Shown here: positions 23,901 through 36,500 of the stretch, one piece after another
Layout: every line of letters starts with the position of its first letter
Numbering within the stretch: position 1 is the first letter of the stretch
From: Acanthopleura granulata
Taxonomy: Eukaryota; Mollusca; Polyplacophora; Chitonida; Chitonidae
Length of the DNA stretch: 64,000 nucleotides
Assembly (NCBI GenBank): GCA_016165875.1
Contig: JABBOT010000001.1
Location: 43,089,879 to 43,153,878 of the forward strand
Direction: 5' to 3'
The notes under the pieces: generated by a model
What the model was told of the DNA's origin: nothing
The model's input: only the letters and a program-made list of their open reading frames with translations
The model's database searches: none
Position numbers and translations under genes: made by a program

Positions 23901-24742
23901 GGAGGATGTTATCCAGTTTGAGCACATACTTCTGAGTGGGAGGATGTTATCCAGTGTGAGCAGACAGTACTGAACGAGAGGATGTTATCCAGTGTGAGCG
24001 CATAGTACTGAGAAAGAGGAAGGTATCCAATGTGAACACATAGTACTGAGTGGGAGGATATTACCCAGTGTGAGCACATAGTATTGAGTGGGAAAATGTT
24101 ATCCAATATGAGCACATTGTGTTTAGTGAGTGGAAGGATGGTATCCAGTGTGAGAACATAGTACTGAGTGAGAGGATGGTATCCAGTGTGAGGACATAAT
24201 ACTGAGTGGGAGGATGGTATCCACTGTGAGCACATTGTAGGAAGTGGGAAGATGGTATCCAGTTTGAGCAGATTGTACTGAGTGGGAGGATGGTATCCAG
24301 TGTGAGCACATTGTACTGAGTAGGATAATGTTATCCAGTTTGAGCACATATTTCTGAGTGGGAGAATGGTATCCACTGTGAGCACATAGTACTGAGTGGG
24401 AGGGTGTTATCCAGTGTGAGCACATTGTACTGAGAGGGAGGATGGTATTCAGTAATTGAACATGGTACTGAGTGGGATGGTATCCAGTGTGAGTAGATAG
24501 TACTGAGTGTCAGGATGTTATCCAGTGTGAGCACATAGTACTGAGAGGGAGGATAGTATCCAGTGTGAGCACATTGTACTGAGTTGGACGATGGTACCGA
24601 GTGTGAGCTCATAGTAATGAATGGGAGGATGGTATCGAGCGTGAGCTGATAGTACTGTGAGAGGATGTTATTCCAGTGTGAGCACACAGTGCCGAGTAGG
24701 CGGATGGTATCCGATGTGAGCACGTAGTACTGACTGGGAGGA
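17911..24742. repeat. 6.8-kb minisatellite with 38-bp unit (about 180 copies)
   Basis: The unit is GTATCCAGTGTGAGCACATT then GTACTGAGTGGGAGGATG (38 bp), repeated head to tail with scattered substitutions and single-base length changes such as GTTATCCCAG. The consensus has no stop codon in any minus-strand frame. As 38 is not a multiple of three, reading it gives a 38-residue peptide period spanning three DNA units, and open stretches reach 323 codons. No initiator context, splice structure or domain supports a gene. The array contains kilobase-scale internal duplications. It fills the space between XDH and a decayed LINE. Confidence 0.97.
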
Positions 24743-25071
24743 TGGTATCCATTAGGGGTACAAGGTACTGAATGGAAGTGCGGTATCCAGTAGAGCTGCA
24801 GAGTACCGAGTGAGAAGACAGTATCTAATAGAGGTACACGGCACTGGGTGGAAGGGTGAGACCCAGTAGAGGCACAGGGTACTTTGGGAGGAGGAGACCA
24901 TTAAAGGTACAGGATACTGTGGGAAGGTGAGATCCAGCAGAGTTACAGTTGTAACTGCGGGATGGTGAAACCCAGTAGAGGGACAAGGTACTTTGTGGGA
25001 GGATGATGTCCAGTCGAGGTAGAGGGTACTAAATGGGAGGATGGTATCCGGTAGAGGTACAGGGTACTTAA
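24743..25071. repeat. Diverged tail of the 38-bp array
   Basis: About nine degenerate units in which GTGTGAGCACATTGTACT is replaced by a GTAGAGGTACAGGGTACT-like core, still joined by GGGAGGATGGTATCC-like spacers. Intermediate units (CATTCAGTAGTTGTACAGGG) also occur inside the main array, so this is an older or separately evolving edge. Confidence 0.85.
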
Positions 25072-25199
25072 TGACACAGACCTAATAATGTTCCATCCTC
25101 AGATATGCTTGATACTTCACCATTCTCACACGTGGATTCTGTATGTCTACACAATCCTGTTGTAAGCCCGAGGCCTAATTGCATACTCGTGATGAACTA

Positions 25200-28120
25200 G
25201 GGAATTTGTGTTTTAGTGGTATTCAGCCTAATGACCTTAATAATAATCCTGCTATTACAGCTTATAATGAATACGAAATAGTGCACTGGAATGTAACTCT
25301 ACACCTTGACATCATTTATATATGAACAACTTCTCCAAGAAGATGAAAACACATTGAATTTTTCATCTAAATGCTAGGAGCTTACCAAAGCATTTTACTG
25401 AATTCACAAGTTTTCTCTAAAATCTGAACTTTCCTTTCGCTCTATTTGGTTTTTCTGAATGCTGGCTTACGTCAGTTGACGAGTCATTTTTTAACTATTC
25501 CTGGGTACAGTAGCTTTTTCTCGTCAAAGGTCTATAGGCGTAAAGGTGGAGGATTAATTCTGTATGTCTCTGAACACATATCTTCCTGCTTGTAAAGAGA
25601 GAATTTATGCTTCATAGATTGTTCTGCTTGGTACGAATATTTATTCATCGAAACCGAATATGGTTCCTCTAAGTATCCAGTTGGAATATCACCCACCTGG
25701 TAAAGATGTAGACGACTTTAACAAGAAACTTCTAGACATTTTAGATAAATGTTACAAAGAAACGAAGATAACTGTAATTATGGGCGGTTTCATCTTGGCT
25801 TATTTGAAACAGAATGCAATCCACTATCTCAAACATTTCTTGATATCATGATGAAGTCGCACTATTTTTTTCTTGATATCACTAAATCTACTCGGGAACA
25901 GTCTCGATCTGATTTACTTATTGGCAACATCTTCTCTAATTCAACAGATAATGAAATGCTTTCGGGAATACAACTTACAGATATAACCAACCGCTATCCG
26001 ATATTTTATATCATTAAAAGTGTTCATGCTAAAAATAGACTACTATATTCAACGATTGAGTGTCGCCGATTTGCTGATAGCCAAAAAGACAGAGTGTAAC
26101 AGAGAAATATTCGAAGAAAAGAATAATCAAACCTTGGATAACATATGGTATTCTGACTTCCATTCAAAATCGATATATGGGAAACACCTGAAATTTAACA
26201 CCACTGTTAACAGACGTTGACACAAAGCACACAGAAATAAGCTCGTTCATTCGATTTGATAAAAAAGCATTCTATAAAATTAGGCTCAATAATGTTATCA
26301 AGATATTAAAGCACTTAGAGAGTAAGGGTAATCACGCAGTTACTAAATCAATACGATGAATGTAAATTACCACCTTTCTATGAGGTAAATGGAATCATTA
26401 CTAAGAACAAGAAGGAAATAGTAATCGGCTTCAATAATTACTTTACATCCGTAGCTTCGAACGTAGATGAAAATATGCCGGAAGTGGAGTCTTGCTACGC
26501 TGATTCTTGGTAATCAATTTGATTCAGACTTTAACTTCCCAAAAGTCACCAAAACAAATTTTGAAACAGTAATAACTGACCTGAAATCGTCTACTTCTCC
26601 TGGAACAGAGGGCATGCGTATGTCTATTATTAATCTCAATTTATATCTGTTCCTCTAACACACATAATTAGTCTTTCATTATCCTTTCATATTTCCAGAT
26701 TTCATTAAAATGTCGAAAATCACCCCAGTCTTAAAATCTAGTAAAAATAATTTATTCGAATTTTAAAATAAATCACGGTCCTAACTTCACTGAGTAAAGT
26801 AGTTGAAAGACTCACAAGCGTTAACATTGATGGGTATTTTAACAGAAGAGCAAATTATTATATTAGTGAAGATCCGTTCGATGTTCTCGCCAATTATTCT
26901 GCATACCATGCTGCATGTAAATTATAAACAAAGCCATTAATACCAGAGAACAGGCTCAAAGCTATTACATTTTTAAATTTGTCTAATGCTTTTGACCCAG
27001 TAAATCACGATATCTTATTAAATAATTTATATCATTATGGAATTCGATTCATGGCTAATCTCTCCAACCAAAGACAGTGTGTCAGCTATAATAATACTTT
27101 ATCTACACAAAATGAGATCAAGTATGGCGTTTCTCAAGGTTCTGTACTAGGTCAGTTAACTTTTCCAGATATACATGAATGATATATCCAATGTTAGTCA
27201 TCTAAATCTCATTCTTTTTGTCGATGACACAATATTTTCCTCTACTGACATGAACATTTGTATTAATGAACTTCAAAAACATTAAATATTGTTCTGCGCC
27301 AATCGCTTATCACTGAACATAGAGAAAGCAATATATATGTTTATACCACAATAAAGCAATGGCAAATGTATCTCATATCACAAGATTAACAATAAAAGCC
27401 ACAGAAACAGAAAGAATGTTAAACTTTAAATTTTTGGACATAATTTTTAACGACAGACTGAACCGGAAAACCCTTATTATTATCTCTGCTCAAAAATATG
27501 AATATTGGATTGCTGAACTATATTAAAGACTATGCTAAAACAAAAATTTTTATGCATTTTATATTCCTCACTTATTTCTCCCTATCTTTGTTATGGTAAT
27601 ATTCTCTGGGGTAATATATCTACAACTCATACAAATCTTTTATTATTGCTATAGCAAAGAGCTAATGGAGTAATAATTTTATAAAAAAAAATAAAGATCA
27701 CACTTTGCAAGTCTTTAAAAACATGCCGATTCTCTTATTATCTATTCTTAATATTTACTTTATTCTTCCCTTTGCACATACAGTATTCTCCTATAACACT
27801 CAGACTCCATCTGTACACCAACATCTATCGATATCGTACCAGGGTATGATCGTGTTTACCGTAGCAAATTATTCAGTCAAAGTAGCATGTCCGAGGGAAT
27901 GGAATAAACCTCTTTTAGTTCTATCTCATTATTTAAATCTAAATTGTGTTCACATTTTGTTTGCATTCATGTTTTTTATTTTTATCATAACTATACAATT
28001 ATATTTATCATTACATATAATTCTGATGGCATATGTATCATGTAAATACAATTTTTATATTTCTCTTTGTAAACATCCATGCCTATTGATGTAAAATTTT
28101 ATCCAGGCTGCTAGTGATAT
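25200..28120 (+). mobile_element. Decayed CR1/Jockey-like non-LTR retrotransposon
   Basis: Frameshifted remains of a LINE ORF2 on the plus strand. The endonuclease part shows LNARSLPKHFTEFTSFL near 25360 and a damaged GDFN-type block (IMGGFILAYLK) near 25780. The reverse transcriptase part shows LKSSTSPGTEGM (26580), LSNAFDPVNHDILLNNLYHY (26975), KYGVSQGSVLGQL (27120) and FVDD (about 27215) in place of the usual F/Y-A-D-D. The C-terminal CPREWNKPL block lies near 27890. Several stops and frameshifts make it inactive. No target-site duplication was recognised, and no clear tail. Confidence 0.85.
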
Positions 28121-28177
28121 AAAAGACAATTTAAAAAAATTGAAATTTAGTAATGACAAATTATTGAGATGTGAGAG

Positions 28178-28181
28178 TATA

Positions 28182-28226
<45 letters not shown>
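28178..28226. repeat. (TA)n microsatellite
   Basis: Forty-nine bases of TA dinucleotide with one G interruption, about 60 bases after the apparent 3' end of the LINE. Confidence 0.95.
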
Positions 28227-28228
<2 letters not shown>

Positions 28229-28719
28229 CATGAGTGAAATAAATCCAGTAATTAGATGTAGGTGGCTACATGTACATGTTGTGAAATCAGAAGTTTTTGC
28301 GGCCTTGAACTCAATAACATCCATGTTAAATTATCATCTGAAACTTTTATGGTTGATACTGTTTTCTGACTTATATGTTTAACATAAGTCAACAGCGGAA
28401 ATCGTCCATACCTGCAGCTACCAGGAAAATGATATCATTTGCATGTTAACATTAATTTTAAGATACAGAGAGTATATGTGTATAAACTTTAAGAATATGC
28501 TGCAAATCATGTAGAAGGTTTTCAAGAAGACTTGATTGAAGATTAACTGTTTTACAGATGTAATGCGCAATATTGCGTACCTATGGAGGCACGGTACGTG
28601 GTTTCGTCCAGTTCGTTTTACCCATCAAACTGAAAAGACCCAAGTAAAAGTTTTCCGTGCACAGACTAAAACATTACTGTACTGAGAAAAATTAATGGTT
28701 CACTTTTGCGCTATAACGA

Positions 28720-29160
28720 CATCCCAGTGAGTCATTTGTTTTCGACTCCGTGAGGTCAGTCACATTACCTATGTTGGAGAAAAGGTGAGTCACTACAAAT
28801 GGCTCATCGCAGGAGTTCTGGTAATCGTCCCAGTGAGCCGCGTTAATGAATGAGTTTTTTAACCAGAGGAGAGAGTCCAACTGTCCAGTGGAATGTCAAT
28901 TGACCAATGGAATGCATCTTTGGGCCAGGAAAGTGAGTTTTTTGACCATGTAAGCGAGGCTTTCGACTTATAGAGTTAGCTATTTTGACTAGATACCTGA
29001 GTCAAGTGACTATACTTCTGTGAGTTTTTCGACCATCCAGGTGAGTCAATAGTATAACCTGACGAGCCTTTCATGACTCCGCTGATGTGGTCGTATGGCT
29101 CAGTCTTCTGAGTTGAACTAGCTCAATTGTATAACTCAGATTTTTGAGTCCTTTAACGCA
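28720..29160. repeat. Degenerate 22-bp array rich in TGAGTCA
   Basis: Units like GAGTTTTTCGACCATCCAGG recur every 22-25 bases, clearest between 28930 and 29050. TGAGTCA occurs at 28728, 28786, 28998 and 29042. No coding signal is seen. Confidence 0.6.
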
Positions 29161-32100
29161 AATTTTTTCTCTCAGTGTGAATGATTGAAAAAGAACTCGA
29201 CAAATATCGGTACATATTTTGGAAACGTCATACATGTCTACCCCACGATAACTCACAAGAAAGATGCATTTTATGTACTCAGGTAATGCTTTTGGGCTTT
29301 GGGAAGACTAAATTGTAATGTATTAAACTGTGATGAAATTTAGTGAGTAAATCACGAAACATCTCATGATTTATGACATCTACGTGAAGTTTTGAATGTT
29401 TGTGAAAAAGCGCACAGAAGCGTGGCAGGGTATTTAAGAACTTCGTGGCAAGTAAACAAAAGTACCGCAAACATTCGATCCATGTGGGAATCTTCTGCAT
29501 TTAACAAGGAGTTTTTAGTGGGAACATTGTAACCTCCGAACATGCTCACTTTGTGGCATAAATAATATGTATATATTTATGTTTATACAGGTAAGTGGCC
29601 ATATAAATGTATTACAAACAAACCAACATATCAAAATAATTTTACTTATTCAACTACCTGAACTATATAACCGTTATCGTTATTTAATTTCAAAATATGT
29701 ATCGTATATATGACGTGTAACATTTTCAAGTCATATATATAAATAAATGATATAATGAATGTCGTTGACATTTGTCTGAAATCAAGTATTTTGTAAAGTG
29801 AAGATCTTCGAGTTTATAATAGTATCATTGGCTATGTAAAGGCATACAGAAGTGCGGATAATTAAACCACTGATTTCACCTGCAGCCAACATACAATACA
29901 CTGTGTACGTATCAATTATTCAATAGACTTGACACGGTGCGCCATGTTTTATATTCGTTGTACAAGCCCTTTTTGTCTTCGGAAAAACCACAATTTACTT
30001 TCAACTGAGTCATTTAGAATATTTGAAATCTGTTGAAGCTGGTACACAGCCGAAGATCTCTCGGATTTGCGCGTGACCGTTACAATACCTCCACGCGTTT
30101 CCGCATTCCCCTCTTACGCCAACTCCAGTAGATTTTGAGAGCGGAAGCGATATTTATGATGCTAATGATAATTTTGTGTCATGAGGCAGTGGACATCGAA
30201 TTTTGGGGGAGGGGGTTGCGGAGAGTCTAATTCCCATAATGTTATCAACATAGTGGCCACATGTATCACACGCCGGAATACTACAGCTTAATTTATACGA
30301 TGCTTGTAGGTATTAAAACACTAATTCAATTTTGTATCAAGATACATTTCTCACAGGAAACGGTGGGGATTGGCTGTATCTCTGAAGTGGGTGGAAGTAC
30401 TGCCAGGTAATTTTGCAAGTATAAACTATGACAGATAATGGTTGAAAAAAAAATATCCATTACTTCTGGATACAATTAAACAGAGAAAAATATTATCCTA
30501 TGAGCAAGTGTCCCCTACACCCTGGTTCTATGGCGAAAAGACGTTAGTACCTACATTTCAGCTGATTTATTTTCAGAAAATGGTGATCAACCCCTGATGA
30601 TATTTGGATATGTTTTAGGCCAAGCATCTAGTTATATGATAGTATCTGTCATTTGGGCCAACATAAATAGAGAATACAGTTTTACGTGGGTGTTCTTTGT
30701 AAAATTAGTATATAAATAGTAAGGCTATTTTTAGTGGTTTTATGCCTATAGGCCTCTCTTCGCTCGGCTCGGCCTTCGGCATCGGGATGTTGTAGCCTAG
30801 TATTTATACTACGTTCGGTATAACAGATGTTGTCAGATATGGCCCATGCCAATTGAAGTGGTATAGTTTTAATGAAACATAATAATAAATGCTATGATTT
30901 AAAACATTTTCAAAATTTCAAAAAATCAGCAAAAATCATGGCCCAAAATATAGATCAAATGTGGCTATATGTGTATATATTATGAGAGCAAAGAACTGCG
31001 AATTTCAAAAATGATTTCGAAATTTATCTAACTTACAAATAAAAAATTGGAAATAAACAGAGAATTGTGAAAATATCAGAGTGACAAATGCCAGATGTTA
31101 CCCACATGCTACGTAGTCTGCCTATTACACCACATAAATACTAAAAGTACGCGTTTACCCCGGGCTCTGCACGCCTACCTCTAACCATTACATATAGTGC
31201 TGGCCGCTGTCGTATAAGTTAAATATTCTTGAGTATGGCGTAAAACACGAAAACAATAAAATAATTAAATAGATAAATATAAGCACGCGTAAAATCTGGA
31301 GCTATTAGGTTGTTATAATTAATATATACATACGGTAAGAAATACAAGTATTAGATACATAGCAATGTGGATACAGTTAACTGGGTTTTACCTATATGTC
31401 ATCACATTGTTTAGTATAAAAATTTTTTTTATCTAATAATCACATAAGACTCTTTCTTCCGTAGATATAAAAACAAACAAAAACACATAAATTAAGTTTA
31501 TTAGTGTATCACAATTGTACCCATTTTTGGCGACCAAAATTCGGTAGATTTAAAATGTGAAAAGTTTTATTTTTACCTTAAGAGATACACGTATGTTTTC
31601 AACGTCACAACTTCCATTCATATATTAAATTAAACCTAACTTGCATTTGCGATTAGAGAATAAAAGGAAGAAATTCGGCGAGCAGAAGACAATGAAAGGA
31701 TAAAAAGAAACAAAGTGAGCAAAACAATTCTCCTCTGTGATTACCTCCTTATAAACATTCCCCCCATATGGACAATTCCCGTCTTATATGGACATTCCTC
31801 CATACGGACAATTCTTACGAATAAGACCCTAGAAGAAATTTTCGCCTACAGACAATTATTCCCCCTGTGGACATTTTCCTTTGGGACATTGTCACCTAAT
31901 ATATATCTAACCAGGCATCTGATAAAAGATAGAGTGCGTGTGAGTGTATGTATATTTACTTCTTTTAGTACTTGCTTAAATTGCTTCATCATTCAAGCGT
32001 TCTCTCCTCATCTCACATTAGTGACATTGAGCTATTCTCAGTTTCTTGACTTTATCAGCTATTTCATTAGATGGCATGCCGCTAAAGATTTTTGTACCAT

Positions 32101-33311
32101 GTTACACATAAATGTTTTGTTCCAGATTGTCAGCATTTTTATGTTTTGTATAAAACAAATGTCATGTACGGTATACAATGATACACCGCAATAAGCTACA
32201 TCACATTACAGCCAAAAATATTGTGTTTATTTCCTGGTTACATATATCTGGGGAATTGCTCATAAGTAATGTCCATAAAGGGAAATGCCTATATAAAGGA
32301 AATGTCTTGGTTCCATTTGCTCAGTGCAATCATCGCTGACAATCAGTTGCCTCTCACCAAGGCCGCGTGTGTATTTGCACGTCACAGGTGAGAATGTTCG
32401 TCAGTATCTTACCAAAGATCGTTTTGTTGGACAACACAAAAGAATCCATTGCAGTGTTAAAACTAGAGTGTGTTATGGTCATAACTCTTTCTAAGAATTA
32501 CAGTATGACTTGTGTGGTGATAATTAAGTGCGCAGTTAAAACAGCAAACAACATTGTCAAAAGGAGGCGTATTTTCTCAGTCACTCATTGCTTCAAGTCG
32601 GCATCTTTCATTACTTTCATTGCCCAGCGATTATGGCTTGTTAAGGACTCGTCTAACCCTGTGGTGAGATATGGGTATAACTCTCCAGGTGTTCGGGAGA
32701 AAAATCCCATATGAGCAAAGTGTGATGATCGTATTGGGTGAGAGGCGAGTGGGCTTAGCCCAGCTGTCAACAGCGTGAAGTGCCCCACCATGTTTGTCTT
32801 AATGCACCTGACGATCCAGTCAAAGATTAGGCCCGCATTGTACCTTAGGAAAACACCACCCCGCCGCATATTACCCGAGAGGGGACTCGGTCTTATCGTA
32901 AATGGCGAAACTGTTTGCTCAAGAGTGGGCTTGGTTTGAGCTGATCAGTTTTTCCGTTCACGATCTCCCGCCGCACGGGATCGACTATTTAGCCGACTTT
33001 TCCTATAACCCGGGACCCCTACCGCCCCCCGGTCGGCGACCTTTACAGAGATTTTACCTATTTAAACTAACGATGTCACACTAGGGACAGTCCGAGATAC
33101 ACAGACACACGTGGTGGGACAGGGGGGAACCGTCCAAGCAGTGGATGAGGGAGCCTTTATTCAATTCCGAAATTTGACTTTCTACAGTTTCATATCTGGA
33201 TTTTTTTATTTCTCTAAGAATCTGTTTTCATTTTATTCTTTCGAATTCCGGTTCTGTTACCGTGTCACACATTTGGTTATTGCGCAATGATTCTCGTCAC
33301 GGCTTGCTCTC
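29161..33311. other. AT-rich intergenic region upstream of RFX6
   Basis: No supported gene. It contains a SINE tail near 31190, degenerate TATGGACAATTCC-like short repeats at 31750-31880, and a more GC-rich stretch from 32700 to 33150 that may be the RFX6 promoter. A TATTTAAAC TATA-like box lies at 33058, about 300 bases before the RFX6 start. Confidence 0.45.
31190..31279 (+). repeat. tRNA-derived SINE, 3' end
   Basis: GTCGTATAAGTTAAATATTC then TTGAGTATGGCGTAAAACAC and an A-rich tail match the last 70 bases of the SINE. Confidence 0.65.
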
Positions 33312-33374
33312 ATGGATTCCAATGAAACCGTTCAGCTGATCACATCTTCTCGGCAATGGACGTCCTACACATGA
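33312..33374 (+). promoter_or_regulatory. Short upstream ORF overlapping the RFX6 start codon
   Basis: ATG at 33312 opens a 20-codon frame ending in TGA at 33372-33374, overlapping the RFX6 ATG at 33356 in another frame. If the 5' leader includes it, the uORF would lower initiation at the main start. Confidence 0.5.
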
Positions 33375-33590
33375 CACCAGTGCTGGCAGAAGGAATGCTC
33401 GATGCGGCGGGAAATCACACTGGCTTTTCTTACTGCGGCTCTCACCACCCCTCGGGCTACTGGTCTGGGACCAGAGGGCTGAGTAACCCCGACTCAAGGG
33501 AATCCGGTAAATCACAGTATCTGGAGAGTGTGTCAAATACCGGCAAAGCGGAAGATGGTGAAAGAAAGGAAACCGCCATAGAATTACAGT
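33356..33590 (+). CDS. RFX6: RFX6 coding exon 1
   Basis: Residues 1-78, a low-similarity Ser/Gly-rich N-terminus like that of the family. ATG at 33356 has G at -3 and +4, with an in-frame TGA at 33323. Donor CAGT|GTAAGT gives phase 1, which fits exon 2. Assigned by phase, start context and position rather than homology. Confidence 0.65.
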
Positions 33591-36500
33591 GTAAGTAGGA
33601 AGTCCACCATTTCCAGTATGTAGTTAAAGTGATATGGATTTAAGTTTTGGCGGAAAAGGATTATTTTACAACTGTGCTATTATGAAAGGGTACTGGGTAT
33701 TTCAGTTCGTGTTGATATTTGTAAAAAATACAGTTGCATAAATTGAAATGAATATGAAACACGACAAGGCTGTTCACGATGTCACGGTGAAGGCGCTTTG
33801 CATGACGTTCAAGTGGGTCGGGTTAGGGAGCATGTCAAAATTTCCATTTAAAATGGTAAATTAGTTTCCACACAATTAATTGATTGATTAAACCACGACT
33901 AAGACGTGTTCACATGCCGTCTCCTTCATCAGATGCCCCAGTAGTATTGACAAACTGTTTAACCAATTAAACATATCGGATCACTCAAGCAAACAGAATA
34001 TTTCTTTTTCTTAACAAGAAATAGTATATGTCTACGAATAATATGGGCAGCGAAGTGACTATTTCTCGGTGAAGCTAAATGGATTTACAAGTATTGACAG
34101 TTGCCAGATCCCAAAGAAAGGCTGACAATAAACAGTTTTTCCTCAATGGTTCTGAATTTAAATAAACACAGAGCCACGTTAAACTGGTCAATTATTAATG
34201 GCCATTTATTGTTAGCGGCGAAGTTGGTTTCCTGGGGGCTTTGTGGCCATGAAATCATTGCATCACCATATGGCTACAACGCTTGAATCATAAACCTGTA
34301 TACCTTGTCGCTTTAACACACTGTAGTGCAATTCGTGAAATATAACCATTCTTTTCGTTTTCAGTTCAAATGTACCGGGTACATGTAATTATCGTAAATT
34401 TCTGATCAGCCTAACCTAAGGCTAGGGGTTGTATATACATCGAGTTGAATGAAATCGCCATGCACGTTGGATATATAAACACAAATTTCTGTTTTGTTTT
34501 AAAAATAATTTTATAACTAGCATGATGTAGGATTTTGCTGCTTATGCAGTTAAAGCGCCAAGAATATAAGGTTCACTGAAAACGACTCTTTACATGAATC
34601 CGTCCCAATTGTTGTGGAAATTGGCCTTGTGATCACTGACCCGGAACGTCTGTTACGGTTGACGATTGCTATCCGATTGCCTGATACTACCCGTGTATTT
34701 TAATCTTTTAAATCGCGTTAGTTTGGCAGCGGCTGTTTGTCAGGAAGTTTGTTAGATATCTGAAAAAGAGTGGTAGTTTTATTTTTGCTCTGGTCGGTTT
34801 TTCCGCACATAAACCATATATCGTCATCGTGTCATTGTAAAACTGTTAAGCATGGCATTAAAAGCAATTAACAAATAAAATATTTTAACATGGGAAGGAT
34901 TCTTATATAGTATATATCACATTTGCGAACAGGGAAGTGAGTGTATGCAGATGCAACATGTTCAGAAGTGTTTTTAGAATTAACAGTTTAGCGCAGACAG
35001 ATTCCGTTGATGATATTTGCTCATTTTATTCATGCTTGAGGAGTGTTTTTTTTTGCTAATTTTATAAATATTTATGAGCGGAGAAAACCAGGCAAAGCAC
35101 CTGGAGGGTACCCATGGACAAGGTGTTTTACAGACCTGAAATAATATTATCACAGACAAACACTGTGTAATGATGGTACCGGTGGTTTTGTTGGGTTCAG
35201 CATATCCTGAGAAAGCAATTTTGACCAAGAATTAAGAATATTCGTATATCACCACGATTTACTTCTGTATATATACTGACAGGGATATAGGGACTGAGTT
35301 GAGTACAACTGCATGTATTCAACCCACTTCTCCCCCAACCCACGGGAAATTAAACGGATTGTAGTAAAGTGTCAATTTAGCCGTCCATACGTGGATTATG
35401 TGTTTTTCTTGACAAGAGATTTCTTGTGTATACGGATAAAATTCGGAGAGGTGGACATTATTTGAACATCAAACACATCCGACAAGAACTGACTGACTTG
35501 CAGCTGACGAGGTAATTCTGGGAATTATTGCTGGGAAGTTTATTGATTTATTTAACGTACGAAAGAAAATATACTTATGTGATTACTGTTTTGGTGTGTT
35601 TTTGGAAAAAGGGGATGTTTGCCACAGGCTATTAAGAAACCATTGGTAATTATGATGCGCAATGCAGCTGTGTAGAGGCTTGGTGTATGCTTAATCTGTA
35701 AAATGCGTTATAAACATATACAAATTAATAAACCAATTGTGTAATGTTTTTTAAAAGATTATACTGGTTTGACCAGGTGGATCGAGTCGAATTATGTAAA
35801 CATATCGGCGTATATATATATATGTCATTGTACATGAATCGTTTAAAAGGTATTAGTTACATTTTTCTGAATTAGATTTTATAAGAAATTCCTATAATTT
35901 TGCAGCCAGAGTATAAGAGCGGTTGGTTTACTGAACCTGCATCTCATTATTATTGACGTTGTTGTTTCCAAATATTACAGTTATATATTATATCTTACAG
36001 GACTCTATACAGTTTAAAGTGATGTTGTAGTGTTAAGTCTTTATGACTGTTTTAACCTGGCTTTCACATAAGCCAAACCCATTTTTATTATCATATTTAT
36101 TTGTTGCCCCTGCAGTTCATTTTGTGCTTGTTCTAGTTTGGACACCCCCAGTACAACTTTCGAGCCGGTTAGTTTACCATTTCACATAAACATGAAACAT
36201 TTTCCTCCCCATTTATGGTTGTTAGTAAATTGTTAATGCATTTTTGAAATGTGAAAGATATTTAACTGATTTTCAGAAGATAAAGTATCTACATTCAGAA
36301 CAAAATAACGCACTGTTACGGCCATTGAAAGACAAGGATATACATACTGTGTAGGGAGTTAGATATGACAATCAGAGAGTTCACCTACACAGCTCCTCAC
36401 TTCAACTGCAAATACCACCCAGGTATTTTTATACATGATGTCGGGGGGAGAGAGGTGTTATTTGAAGCATTAGGCGTTCTGTGGGTAAATACCGCCCGTC

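Noticed and set aside
17911..24742. Protein-coding gene(s) made of 38-residue repeats on the minus strand, or a CRISPR array
   Set aside because: Openness follows from the unit sequence being stop-free in every frame. There is no start context, splice site or unique flanking domain. Units are directly adjacent without unique spacers, so it is not CRISPR.
31715..32194. 159-codon plus-strand ORF
   Set aside because: AT-rich, partly made of short TATGGACA-like repeats, with no recognisable domain.
32367..32869. Overlapping ORFs of about 95-115 codons on both strands
   Set aside because: No recognised homology, and opposite-strand openness in a slightly GC-rich stretch. It could be a repeat fragment or the RFX6 promoter region.
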